Assembly (NCBI GenBank): GCA_029204225.1
Contig: CM055113.1
Coordinates: forward strand, 1,219,973 to 1,283,972
Source of the DNA: Diphasiastrum complanatum
Lineage: Eukaryota > Streptophyta > Lycopodiopsida > Lycopodiales > Lycopodiaceae
Direction of reading: 5' to 3'
Length of the DNA stretch: 64,000 nucleotides
In this document: positions 10,428 to 19,918 of the stretch, piece by piece
How positions within the stretch are numbered: the stretch's first letter is position 1
Layout: each line of letters begins with the position of its first letter
Notes under the pieces: model-generated
Databases searched by the model: none
What the model was told of the DNA's origin: nothing
Seen by the model: only the letters and a program-made list of their open reading frames with translations
Translations under genes and position numbers: made by a program

Positions 10428-11078
10428 AAATTGTCAACATTTCCTAGCTAGTTTGAGGCCTAAATTGGCTAAAATTGTAAATAGTTTTGGTTCTGGAGTT
10501 TCACACGTGTGAACCAGGCCACAATGTTTTTATTTACTGTATTTTTTTCAGTATGATGAAGTGTCAAACTTCATACCCTTCAAAATGAGACCATTTTGAT
10601 GTATTTTGGTCATATAAGCCATTTTTAGCTATTTTTCCTATATAGGGAATATCTAGGGTCAAGTACCTTCTAGAGAGAGGAGAGAGAGTCATCTTCCTCA
10701 TCCATAAATAGTAGGGAAGTCGTGGAGAACAGGTTGGAGAAACCTTTTGTATGCTTCATTGAGATCAATAGATCATTGTCATTGTTTCTTCCTCCATTGA
10801 GAGCATTGTTGTGTGTATTGTCTTCAAGCTATTGTGTATGATCTTAGGTGCTTTCCAAAAGTGGCAGGCTGATGTATTATGGACTGTATAATGCTATTTT
10901 GGGCCGCACTTGATGTTTATGGAAGTTTCCATTTGTGATAAATGCTTTTTGATCAAGTTCTTTGCATTCTAGGTAGCATAGAATGTGTTGCCAATTCCTA
11001 GCTTATGTAGTTTGGAGTGCAAGCATTCAAGCCAATGATCTTGGAGTTTAGATCCACTTAGGATCTGTATTTTTCACA
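10423..11078 (+). repeat. E2 3' LTR
   Basis: 656-bp copy of 5349-6003. After it the E1 coding sequence resumes (CCTTCGACTTATGG...). Confidence 0.96.
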
Positions 11079-11810
11079 CCTTCGACTTATGGTGAAGCGA
11101 AGGATGATGACATTTGGGTCAAGGCCATGGGAGAGGAGATGGAGTCAATTGCTAAGCATAGCACATGGGACTTAGTAGAACCACCAGTCAGCAAGAAACC
11201 CATTGGTTGTAAATGGGTATACAGGACTAAGTACCATGCAGATGGAAGTATAGCAAAGCACAAAGCAAGATTGGTGATCAAAGGGTACGCACAAAATAAA
11301 GGCATCGACTATGAGGAGACCTTTGTGCCGGTTTGTAAGTGGAATACTCTATGTCTACTTATTGCTTTAACTTCACATTTTGGTTGGCCTTTGCATTAGA
11401 TGGATGTGAAATCTGCTTTTCTAAATGGTGAGTTAGAAGAAAAAGTGTTCACAGATCAACCTGAAGGCTTTGTAATGAAGGGACAGGAAAATAAAGTATG
11501 TCGCTTGAAGAAAGCACTTTATGGTCTTAAACAAGCACCACGTGCGTGGTATAGCAGGATTGATACCTACTTTCGTTCAAAGGGGATGGTGAGAACACAT
11601 TCTGATCCAAATCTATATGTCTTATGCTTTGATGGTATGGTTGCTTTGATTGCTCTTTATGTTGATGACTTGATTATTACGGGAAATAATCAAGAGATGA
11701 TAGACATGATCAAGAAAGACCTCATGGAACAATTCGAGATGACAAATCTCAGCCTGATGCATTACTGCCTTGGAGTAGAAGTGTGGCAAAAAGGAAATGA
11801 GTGGGTTTAA
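11079..11810 (+). pseudogene. E1 reverse transcriptase, with in-frame stops
   Basis: Continues the E1 frame interrupted by E2. RT begins with the copia signature (STWDLVEPPVSKKPIGCKWV, about 11155-11214) and DYEETFVPV. A stop at 11397 precedes [14 protein letters not shown]. Then come [12 protein letters not shown] and the catalytic [11 protein letters not shown] (about 11655). A stop occurs at 11808. The domain is recognisable over its whole length but cannot be translated without readthrough of at least two stops. Confidence 0.92.
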
Positions 11811-12589
11811 CATAGGTGAAGTATGTCAAAGAGTTGCTGCACAGGTTTAGGTTGCAGGATTGCAAACCAGTAAACACTCCTATTGAACCAGGTAAATAGC
11901 TTTCTAAGCTTGATGAGTCATAGTCATTTGATGCTACGTTGTATAGACAGTTAGTAGGGAGCTTGATTTACCTTACCACGACTAGACCAGATATATGCTA
12001 TGCTGTTGGCATTGTAAGTCATTTTATGGAAGCGCCTACGAAAATGCATTGGAAGGCAGCTAAACGCATTTTGCGTTATGTGAAAGGCACTTCAGAGTAT
12101 GGCTTGATTTATAGGAAGCATAATGGTTTACCTGAATTGTGTGGCTATGTGGATGCGCATTGGGGAGGTGACTATGATGATCGTAGTTGCTTTTCCTAGT
12201 CTAGTAAGAAGCAAAGTACAATTGCTCTTTCCACCACAGAAGCAGAGTATAAGGCAATGTGTAGTGCAGCACATGAAGCTATATGGTTGAGACAAATCTT
12301 GGAAGAAATTGGCATGAAGCAGAAAAATCCCACGACTTTACATAGCGACAGTCAGAGTGGCATTCAGCTAGCAAAGAGTCAAGTGTTTCATGCGAGAACT
12401 AAACACATTGAGATTCAGTATCGCTTCATACGTGAGAGGCTGCTAAGTCGTGAAATTCATGTTGTTCATTGTAGCACAGAAGAACAACTAGCTGATATTT
12501 TCACTAAGCCACTTACTAGAGAAAAGCTTGATAAGTTTAGATCAAAGCTTTTTGGCCAAAGTTTGTTGACTTTAAAGCTATGTATATGA
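11811..12589 (+). pseudogene. E1 RT C-terminus and RNase H, broken
   Basis: After the stop the copia pattern continues: YRQLVGSLIYLTTTRPDICYA (from 11939), HWKAAKRILRYVKGT, then RNase H. RNase H has a small gap after GGDYDDRS (about 12190), then resumes with STTEAEYKAM, LHSDSQSGIQLA, RTKHIEIQYRF and LADIFTKPLTR, ending near 12589. Several stops (e.g. about 11897 and 12197) and the gap make it non-functional. Confidence 0.9.
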
Positions 12590-12614
12590 CTGTATAAAAA
12601 GTAGACTCTACTTT

Positions 12615-12625
12615 AAGGGAGAGAG
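12615..12625 (+). promoter_or_regulatory. E1 polypurine tract
   Basis: aagggagagag immediately before the 3' LTR. Confidence 0.85.
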
Positions 12626-12894
12626 TTAGAATAAAGTAGAATCACTGTGTTACTGTACTGTGGGTCCTATCAGTGGATAAGGATCAGTTGGCCTCGTCAC
12701 GAGGCAAGTCGACGGGACACGCGTCCTGCCAATGGCAATGGGTCATGCATGGGTTGCCTGAGTGAGCAACTATATGTACAGTGTAATTTCATTTTGAGAA
12801 ATACAGTTGCTATGTGAGCTTGCTGTGGAGAGTGTTTTCTATCTGTGTTACTGTGTAGCATGATCTGTGTTCCTGTACAAAGCAAATTCTAAGT
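12626..12894 (+). repeat. E1 3' LTR
   Basis: 269 bp matching 1581-1852 with scattered substitutions and a small indel near 12733 (E1 5' LTR has a few extra bases there). Confidence 0.9.
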
Positions 12895-13117
12895 GTAAGG
12901 ACTACATTTCTTGCCTTCCGAACGTGGGGAAGAATTTCATAACGTACTCTGCCACATAACTTGCCAAGAACCAAAGGCTCTACATGTACTCATTCAGAAA
13001 GAAATATTTGAGTAGAGAAATCTGAAATAATGCGTAGCTGAATCTATACTTGGCCAATTTTGTAAAACAGAGTGGTGGCCAATTTTGTAAAATAGAGTGG
13101 CGTTGAACGAAGTAGCG

Positions 13118-13181
<64 letters not shown>

Positions 13182-13505
13182 AGACTGCTCGCGATCCAGA
13201 GAGACCCGCTATGGATGCATGGGGAGGAAGGCCATGCATGGTCCCCATACATGGACAAAGAGGAGGAGCATCGATGGAGGGAGGAGGGTATTGAATTTTG
13301 AATCTGGAGTGGGCTGTGGGCCCATTAGATGCATGCACGAGGAGGAGGGCCATGCATCCTCCTCCCCATACATGCATCCTCTTCTTTTGAACTTTTAGTT
13401 CAAAAAATGTGTATGCGTGGGTGGGGGAGGAGGATGCATGGGTGCATCCATACACATGCGCACCACATGCGCACAAATAGTTTTATATATATAGATATAT
13501 ATGTA

Positions 13506-13544
<39 letters not shown>

Positions 13545-13580
13545 TAGTAAAGAGTGCCCGGCGTTGACGGGCAATGGAGA
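12895..13580. repeat. Gene-free region with GA and TA microsatellites
   Basis: A GA tract at 13120-13178, a TA tract at 13507-13540, a short direct repeat 'ggccaattttgtaaaa' (about 13052 and 13079), and several gcatgcatgg/ggaggagg-rich repeats. The same gcatg/ggagga-rich block recurs at about 13778-13900, again followed by a TA tract (13932-13971). Open frames here are simple-repeat artefacts. Confidence 0.85.
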
Positions 13581-13682
13581 CGATCTTCATAGAAATGCAT
13601 TTTTATTTCAACCTTTCCCGTGGAAAGTCTGATAATTTAAAAAATCCTTTGAGAACCTTTCAAATTTTTAATAATGAAAGTC
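13580..13682 (-). repeat. Right arm of the long inverted repeat
   Basis: Reverse complement of positions 1-105 (see there). It lies between two similar gcatg-rich/TA blocks. Confidence 0.7.
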
Positions 13683-13929
13683 TCATTTGTTTAAGACCTT
13701 TCACCATGAAAGTATGTACATGCACTTCAAAACACTATGTGTGTTATAAAGGTAATTTGAATTTGGAGTGGGCCCCTTAGATGCATGCATAGGGAGGAGG
13801 GCAATGCATCCTTTTCCCCATACATGCATCCTCCTCCTCAAGTTTTTTAGTTAGAAAAAGCTCATGCATGGGTGAGGGGAGGAGGATGCATGGTGCACCC
13901 ATACACATGCGCAAAAGTGTACATAAGTT

Positions 13930-13977
<48 letters not shown>

Positions 13978-13990
13978 TACACATATGTAT
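13683..13990. repeat. Second gcatg-rich block and TA microsatellite
   Basis: 13778-13915 repeats the gcatgcatgg/ggaggagg pattern seen at about 13320-13460. The TA tract spans 13932-13971. No gene. Confidence 0.8.
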
Positions 13991-13994
13991 ATAT

Positions 13995-14272
13995 AGATGT
14001 TTGACAATAAATTTCTTTTGACCAAATTGCTTCTTTAATGGCCTTTGAAATAGCAATGTACCCTGCTTCAATAGAGGAAAAAGCAATAGAGGCTTGTTAA
14101 AGAAGAATGTAAATCTAGATGTGGATCTACGAGTATCTACATCTCCTCCCCAGCTCACATCTGAATATCCATTGAGCCGATGGAGATTGTCATTGTCCGC
14201 CCGTAGTGAGTAAGGTGGATAACTAGCCTTACATTGTTTGAGGGCCAAGCAAAGTTTTTTAGCAATCAAATC
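13995..14272 (-). pseudogene. Copia RNase H remnant
   Basis: On the minus strand the frame reads LNGYSDVSWGGDVDTRRSTS, the start of copia RNase H (SDADWAGD.. type), then a frame-disturbed continuation with KKQFG. The same stretch in another copy lies at about 26850-27010 (E7). Only a fragment of the domain remains and no LTR is seen next to it. Confidence 0.75.
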
Positions 14273-14280
14273 TTCCCACT

Positions 14281-14994
14281 AAAAGGTGTGAGTGGGGTCA
14301 TTTAGCGTCATGGTCAACGCAAAGAGGTCGCTTGGTGGAATGCGATCCATGTGGACTATATGGACCTCAGTCAGAGGATCAGAAGGATTTATGTCGCGAT
14401 GCGTAGCTTAGGATCCTTAATGAGTTTCGTGGTGATGTCATCATGGGTATGAGCGATGGTTTTGCCATCATCAAGCAGGAATTTCTTGAAGTAATTTTGG
14501 TCGTAGCTGGTGCCCTTACCATGGATTGACTGGCTAGAATTAGGAAATCCAATCAGTTGGATCTTGGATGGCTTGATATCAATGGTGACGTAGGTGGGGG
14601 TTTGGCATTTTACGAGTAAATCATTTGCGAGTTTTGCAAGTTTAAATTACATCAAATTGATGGCACATGGCATGCTACATTTTTTTGGGTTTTTTAAAAT
14701 TTATTTTACTTTGCTTTTGGGGGTGAAATCTATTTGTGTAGTTCATTATCATGTTGTTTATTTTCTTACTAACTACCCTACTGTTTGACATCTTGGGCGG
14801 CTTTGTCCACTTGATCTTGCATTGTCATCAATGTATTCTAGAGAATCACCACATAGCCTTCCAATGTTTTGGCTGATTTATGGGCTTTCTTCATCTCCTT
14901 TTTTATGTAGCTTCATGTTGCTTGGCGATCTTTAATTTTTGATCTACTTGTCTGGAAGATTCGACAGATTCCACATCTTCATAGACAAAAATGT
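14281..14994 (-). pseudogene. X downstream coding fragment, function unknown
   Basis: On the minus strand, just past the E3 insertion point, a frame reads FVYEDVESVESSRQVDQKLK, then a frame-disturbed coiled-coil-like stretch (KKEMKKAHKSAKTLEG, MQDQVDKAAQDVKQ). Further on (14592-14281) comes a separate well-formed stretch, PTYVTIDIKPSKIQLIGFPN and SYDQNYFKKFLLDDGKTIAH. One frameshift later it continues with MDRIPPSDLFALTMTLND. I do not recognise the family. It sits where a gag-only element would carry its C-terminal Gag region. Middle parts are not readable. Confidence 0.5.
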
Positions 14995-15641
14995 TGTGAA
15001 AATTGTCAACATTTCCTTGTCTAGTTTTAGGCCAAAATTGCTAAAAATGGCACATAGTTTAGGATCTGACTTTTCACACGTGTGAAACAGGTCTAGATAT
15101 TTTTAGTAAGTGTATTTTTTCAGTATGAAGAAGTGTCAAACTTCAAGACCTTCGAAATGAGTCCATTTTCATGTATTTTGGACATATATGCCAATTTTAC
15201 CTATATAGGGCATATTTTAGGTAAGGAGGGTCTAGAGAGAGGAGAGAGAGTCATCTCTCTCAGCTATATATAGCAGGTAGGCCGTGGAGAAACAGGTTGG
15301 AGCAGATCCATTGTATTCATTTGCTTAATGAGAGATTTTTCTATTGGGTTCTCCTTCCATTGTTGGCATTGTGTAGTGATTGAGTTCAAGCTTTGTGTGT
15401 ATGATCTTAGGTGCTTTCCAAAAGTGGTAGGCTGATGTATTATGGACTGTATAATGCTATTTTGGGCCGCACTTGATGTTTATGGAAGTTTCCATTTGTG
15501 ATAAATGCTTTTTGATCAAGTTCTTTGCATTCTAGGTAGCATAGAATGTGTTGCCAATTCCTAGCTTATGTAGTTTGGAGTGCAAGCATTCAAGCCAATG
15601 ATCTTGGAGTTTAGATCCACTTAGGATCTGTATTTTTCACA
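14995..15641 (+). repeat. E3 5' LTR
   Basis: 647 bp, TGTGAAAA...TTTTCACA. TATA-like 'ctatatatagcag' near 15264. From about 15398 ('gtgtatgatcttaggtgc') to the end it equals the E2 LTR; before that it is only moderately similar (shared blocks such as 'cacacgtgtgaa' and 'agagagaggagagagagtc'). Confidence 0.96.
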
Positions 15642-15653
15642 TGGTATCAGAGT
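15642..15653 (+). promoter_or_regulatory. E3 primer-binding site
   Basis: TGGTATCAGAGT, matching the initiator tRNA-Met complement for 11 of 12 bases, directly after the LTR. Confidence 0.9.
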
Positions 15654-16812
15654 TGGTTGGCTTCTATTTACAGTAAGTATTCCATTTTTGGTGATATTTG
15701 GATGTTTGATCAAGTTCTAGCATGATTTTGCATTGCTTTGTTGATCAAATCTTACTAACCTTTGTTTTGTGAGTTGAACTTGTGGATCAAAAGCATATTT
15801 CAGGTCTATTGAAGATCAGAGGCTGAAAAGAAACTATTTTGGATCAGATCATAACACCTAATCATTTGTGATTGTGAGGCTTGTGCATATTCAATACTAA
15901 CAATGTTCTTTTCAATCCTATTGTTGACAATCTCCATTCTTGGATGAACACTCTCCTTAAGTGGATGAAACTTCTCCTTAAGTGGATGACAAATGCTCTT
16001 TTGAGTGAGTTGTAATTCTCCTAAAGGCTGAGCAAAGCTCCCATTTGGATGAAAGATCCCCTTTTTGGGTGAACATATTGCAAGCTCCATTGTGAAGAGC
16101 ATATTGTAAAGATTGTCATCAATTTTGGCATAATTTTTGGTGTACTTTGTTGAGCATGTAAGTAACTCTCCTTATGTAATTTGATTGGAGCATTTGCTGG
16201 AAGGTGTTAACCATTATGCAAGTGTGTTTTCAGGTTCTTAACAGGTTGAGGAACATTCTCATGTGAAGTGATCTTAGATCTACATCTAAACACCAAGATT
16301 TGACAAGATAGTGAAGCTAGTCTTGTGATTCACTAAGTGTGCTCATTCATTCACCTCTAAATCTTGTATTTATCACTTGCTGGAGTTTATAAACTTTTAG
16401 AAGTGTGGTTTACATGTGGTTTTACAGGTTGAATCAATATCTTAGTGTGTTGATCATATGTTGATCAAGTTTGTTCATTACTAGGTAATCTTGGCATCCT
16501 AGTTTTGGGTATTTTCTAAGAATGCAAGTAACTCTTCACACCATAACTTGATTTGGTCACTTGCTGGAAAGTTTGAGAGCTTAAGCAAGAGTGTGTTCAG
16601 GTTGGTTTGATTTTGTAATCCATTCTTAGTGTGTGCAAAGTGTTGCATGTGTTTCAATCTTCCTTTCTATGCTTGGAAACCATCTAGGTTCAAGATAGAA
16701 GTGTTTTAGGGTCCTAAATCTTCATAGATCTCTTTATCTATCATTTGTTGAGAGAAAAGTGAGTGCTAAGTGCTTTAGGACAGAACCTAAAAGTTGAAGA
16801 AACATTAGAATC
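15654..16812 (+). other. E3 untranslated leader
   Basis: Nearly identical to the E2 leader (6016-7175), including the three 184-bp-spaced ttgctgg units at 16191, 16374 and 16558. Only scattered single-base differences are seen. No gene. Confidence 0.9.
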
Positions 16813-19665
16813 ATGGCTTCCAATGGTGGGATCATGCTAGAGTCTAGTGAAAGGTTGAGTTCATCAAACTACTCTACTTGGAAAGTGAGGATGGAGTCCT
16901 TACTTGAGTTGAATGAACTCATGGACATAGTTGCAGAAATTGAAGAGAGACCTCTCACACTTCAAGAGCAACAAAGGTTTGATAAGAAGGCCAAAAGGGC
17001 TCTTCATATCATTAAAATGAATGTTACAAATGAACTTCTCAAGGAAGTTGGAAAGTGTCAAAGTGCAAGTGAGGCATGGAATGCCTTAAAGAAGCTCTTT
17101 GAATCAAAGTCCACATCTAGGGTATTGACCCTAAGGAGACAAATATTTTCTAGTAGGCAAAGAGAGGGTGAAAGTGCTCATGCATTTATCTTGAGAGTTA
17201 AGTCCCTAAGTGATGATTTAGCATGCATTGATGAGAACATAAAAGATGGTGAAATAGTCCAAGTTATGTTGAATGGTTTGCTAAATGAACATGCTAACCT
17301 TGTGCAAAGTTTTGCCATTCAAAGAGTCTTGCCAAGTGTGGTTGACTTGCAAGAAATCTTATTGGCTGAAGAACATAGGTTGCAATCAAAGCTTGATGGT
17401 GCATCCTTGCAAGGTGGAGGTGAAGAGGCTTTCTTCACAAAAGGCAAATTCAAGGGCAAAGGTAAAGGCAAAGGGAAATGGTCCAAAGGTGGTAACTTTG
17501 ATCATGATGATCACTCTTCCTCTTCCTCTTCTACTAAGAACAATAAGTCAAAGTTCAAGTGCTTTTATTGTGGGATAAAAGGACATTTTGCAAATGAATG
17601 CCATAAGAAACAAAATGCTAGATCTAGGTTGAGATCTAATGTACTTCTTGGAGATGATAATTGTTGTGCTAACTTGGCAAGCTTTGGTGAATCTATGGTC
17701 AATTTTTTGGATCCATTGGATCTTGAAGATGCACTAGTGTTACCTACTAGTCATATGGAGTCATGTGGAGCTAAATTAGCATCATGTTTGTACTCTTATA
17801 CTCATGGACTTCCAAGGCTTGTTGGTTCTTCAATGGTGCTAGATGGCAAGTGCAAAAATGGAAAAGGTAAGGAAGGAGCTAACTTCATCAATGGAGTTGA
17901 TGAAGATTCTTCTTTGGAAGTGATTGTTGCTAATGACTTGTTTGTTCATATGGAAAAAGATGGAGATGCTAAGTGTCATTCTTTGCAAGAAGATGGTTGT
18001 TCTTCTAATTCTTTTCATATTGATGTATGTAATCATGTGGGAAAAGATGATGGTGCTTTGAGCATGCTTGAAGGAAATGGTTCTTTTACATCTTTTTGTG
18101 ATAAAGTCATTTGTGCAACAAGTGGTGTCACATTTCTTCATAAAAAGAGTAGATCAAAGGTTTCTATCATGAGACTTGGTGAGGGAGATCACAAGTCAAA
18201 AGGAAGAGAAGTATGTGAAGTGTTCAAAGTAGGATGTACTTTGAATGATGTTTTTATGAACGATAGTGAGGAAGAATCATTATCATATGACTCATTACCT
18301 AAATCATTGAGTAGAAGTTCATGTTTGAAAAGAGAGAGTACTTCAATCACTCTTATGTTGAAGGTACTAAGGATTCTTTTCTTGGCTTCTAATATTCAAG
18401 AGTCTTCTACTTCTTATGGTGCAACTATCAAGAGGGAGGTTTCTAACTTTTGTGGTGCTAGCATTAAGAGGGAGTCTTGTGAAGGAAAGGGCAATGGAAG
18501 AGTGGTTCTTGGGAAGATCCAAAGCATGGATCTAACATCTCTTCATCAACTCAAAGCATTCTATGATTGTGGTGGATTGTTCATTCATGGTCAAGATGGC
18601 AAAAGGTTGGTTGAAGAAGACTACATGGAGCAACTCAAGTGGCAACTTCTTCAAGGCAAGGGAGATATCATTGGTGAGCTTATTGAGGTTTGTTATGAAC
18701 TCAAGAGGGCTGTTTTGATTAGGTTTGATACTCATCTTCACCTACTCTACTTCATGTTAAATGGAAATGTTGGAATCTATCTTTTGGTTTATGATGGTGG
18801 CATTGTTTTCACTAACTATAGTGAAGGGTCAAATTTGAGCATTGATGAGATCTTGTGGGATCTTAATCATGTGTTTGAGAGGGAGTATCTTCAGAGTTTC
18901 AGATCTGAAGATGTTCACATATGCAAGATCCTTGATGTCTTATTGGAAGATCAAGAGGTTGATCTTGGATTGCTTCATCAACACCAAGAGACAAGTGGCA
19001 ATTCGAAGCTAGTGAAAAGCATCAAAGAAGAGACAAATGGTCAAGGCATTTTGGATCTGTTTTTACAGGTTCTTGAAGGTTCAAGTAAGGTCTTTGGAGC
19101 TGCAAGGAAGTGTCTTCTTACTCTACCTCACTTGCCTAATCTCATGTATGAACATTGTTATGTCAATGTGTTGAAATTGTCAAATTTCAATAAAACTAGT
19201 TCCATAGTTTTGCATCCTTTGGATCTTGGAGATGGAATAGTTATCATTGCTGGTTTGTATGATCAAGTACATGAATTCATTCAGATCTTGAAAGGTATTG
19301 AAGTGGTCAATATGTTTTCTTTTGAACAAAGTTCAAGATCTAGTATTCTAGTGTTGGCAAATTGGCAACTTGTTGACATTGTAGGATCAAGCGTTGTGTG
19401 CAAATCTTGTGGAGGTACTTCAAGTATTTCAAGTTCAGGTTTTGGTCATTCAAATGGAGTAGGGAACACATCTTTTTGGCATTCATTCACTCAAAGGCTT
19501 TCATGGATTGAAGATCTACAAAGGCAAGGTGGTGATGGAAGTTCATTCATGGAGATACATGTTGCATTCACTATATGTATAGTGAAATGTGGAGGAGGCA
19601 TGCAAACACTTGTTGATCACTTTCATTTACAACTTGTTTGCTGCTATTTTACAGAGAAACCATAG
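16813..19665 (+). CDS. E3 Gag fused to a ~680-residue protein of unknown function (950 aa)
   Basis: Residues 1-~262 match E2 Gag: UBN2-type domain, Lys/Gly linker, zinc knuckle CFYCGIKGHFANEC. Divergence starts inside the knuckle at base 17583 (E2 base 7946). The rest stays open for about 690 codons. It is Ser-, Cys- and acid-rich early (DSEEESLSYDSLPKSLSRSS), then has hydrophobic segments (LLYFMLNGNVGIYLLVYDGG) and a C-terminal part with KSCGGTSSISSSGFGHS. I find no DSG protease motif, no integrase HHCC or DDE, no YVDD and no RNase H motif. I do not recognise the family. It ends with TAG at 19663-19665; the same frame stays open to 19905. Possible roles (packaging helper, structural protein) are guesses. 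Confidence 0.85.
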   Translation: MASNGGIMLESSERLSSSNYSTWKVRMESLLELNELMDIVAEIEERPLTLQEQQRFDKKAKRALHIIKMNVTNELLKEVGKCQSASEAWNALKKLFESKSTSRVLTLRRQIFSSRQREGESAHAFILRVKSLSDDLACIDENIKDGEIVQVMLNGLLNEHANLVQSFAIQRVLPSVVDLQEILLAEEHRLQSKLDGASLQGGGEEAFFTKGKFKGKGKGKGKWSKGGNFDHDDHSSSSSSTKNNKSKFKCFYCGIKGHFANECHKKQNARSRLRSNVLLGDDNCCANLASFGESMVNFLDPLDLEDALVLPTSHMESCGAKLASCLYSYTHGLPRLVGSSMVLDGKCKNGKGKEGANFINGVDEDSSLEVIVANDLFVHMEKDGDAKCHSLQEDGCSSNSFHIDVCNHVGKDDGALSMLEGNGSFTSFCDKVICATSGVTFLHKKSRSKVSIMRLGEGDHKSKGREVCEVFKVGCTLNDVFMNDSEEESLSYDSLPKSLSRSSCLKRESTSITLMLKVLRILFLASNIQESSTSYGATIKREVSNFCGASIKRESCEGKGNGRVVLGKIQSMDLTSLHQLKAFYDCGGLFIHGQDGKRLVEEDYMEQLKWQLLQGKGDIIGELIEVCYELKRAVLIRFDTHLHLLYFMLNGNVGIYLLVYDGGIVFTNYSEGSNLSIDEILWDLNHVFEREYLQSFRSEDVHICKILDVLLEDQEVDLGLLHQHQETSGNSKLVKSIKEETNGQGILDLFLQVLEGSSKVFGAARKCLLTLPHLPNLMYEHCYVNVLKLSNFNKTSSIVLHPLDLGDGIVIIAGLYDQVHEFIQILKGIEVVNMFSFEQSSRSSILVLANWQLVDIVGSSVVCKSCGGTSSISSSGFGHSNGVGNTSFWHSFTQRLSWIEDLQRQGGDGSSFMEIHVAFTICIVKCGGGMQTLVDHFHLQLVCCYFTEKP

Positions 19666-19905
19666 ATGGATACATGGAGGAATTCATTAATTGAGATTCT
19701 ATGTTCTTTTACATGTACCATTTTTATGATTCTATGTAAAATTGATGTAAGAAATAGTGAAGCATCCTATATGGACACTATTATCTATATCAATTATGTT
19801 GTGTCCTATTTTGTACATATTAGGATCCTTGAGAAGAGATCTATTCTGATGATGGAGATCATTCTTAAGTTGGAACAAAGTAGTGTTGTAAAACTAGCAA
19901 GTTAA
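19666..19905 (+). other. In-frame extension after the E3 TAG stop (79 codons)
   Basis: The codon after the TAG is ATG, and the frame of the 950-aa ORF stays open to TAA at 19903-19905, only a few bases before the polypurine tract. It encodes a hydrophobic peptide (LIEILCSFTCTIFMILCKID). It could be a readthrough or reinitiation product, or show that the original ORF was longer and acquired one stop. Confidence 0.5.
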
Positions 19906-19908
19906 GTT

Positions 19909-19918
19909 GAAGAGGGAG
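19909..19918 (+). promoter_or_regulatory. E3 polypurine tract
   Basis: gaagagggag before the 3' LTR, identical to E2. Confidence 0.9.

Larger units (their letters stand above)
5349..11078 (+). mobile_element. E2: young Ty1/copia element lacking the RT core
   Basis: LTRs of 655-656 bp with perfect 8-bp terminal inverted repeats (TGTGAAAA/TTTTCACA). The two LTRs differ at only about two positions by eye (a T-run length and one substitution), so the insertion is recent. CCTT is found directly outside both ends (ACCTT if the terminal A is counted as shared), the target duplication. The internal region has a primer-binding site, a 1.2-kb leader, a 912-codon gag-protease-integrase frame, a deleted RT, RNase H and a polypurine tract. 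It sits inside E1 in the same orientation. Confidence 0.96.
1581..12894 (+). mobile_element. E1: old Ty1/copia retrotransposon, split by E2
   Basis: Two short LTRs (1581-1852 and 12626-12894) flank an internal region with the copia order gag, protease, integrase, RT, RNase H. The 5730-bp element E2 is inserted in the integrase-RT linker, so E1 proper is about 5.6 kb. The coding region has frameshifts, in-frame stops, a large gag deletion and two lost integrase catalytic residues, so it is dead. The LTRs begin TTAGAAT and end ATTCTAA and differ at many positions, so this insertion is clearly older than E2 and E3. A target duplication is not clear: ATAAG on the left and GTAAG on the right is the best candidate. 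Confidence 0.93.

Noticed and set aside
16813-19905. Envelope-like second ORF in E3
   Set aside because: Hydrophobic segments exist but there is no signal peptide after a separate start, no clear membrane anchor layout and the ORF is fused in frame to Gag, so an envelope role is not supported.
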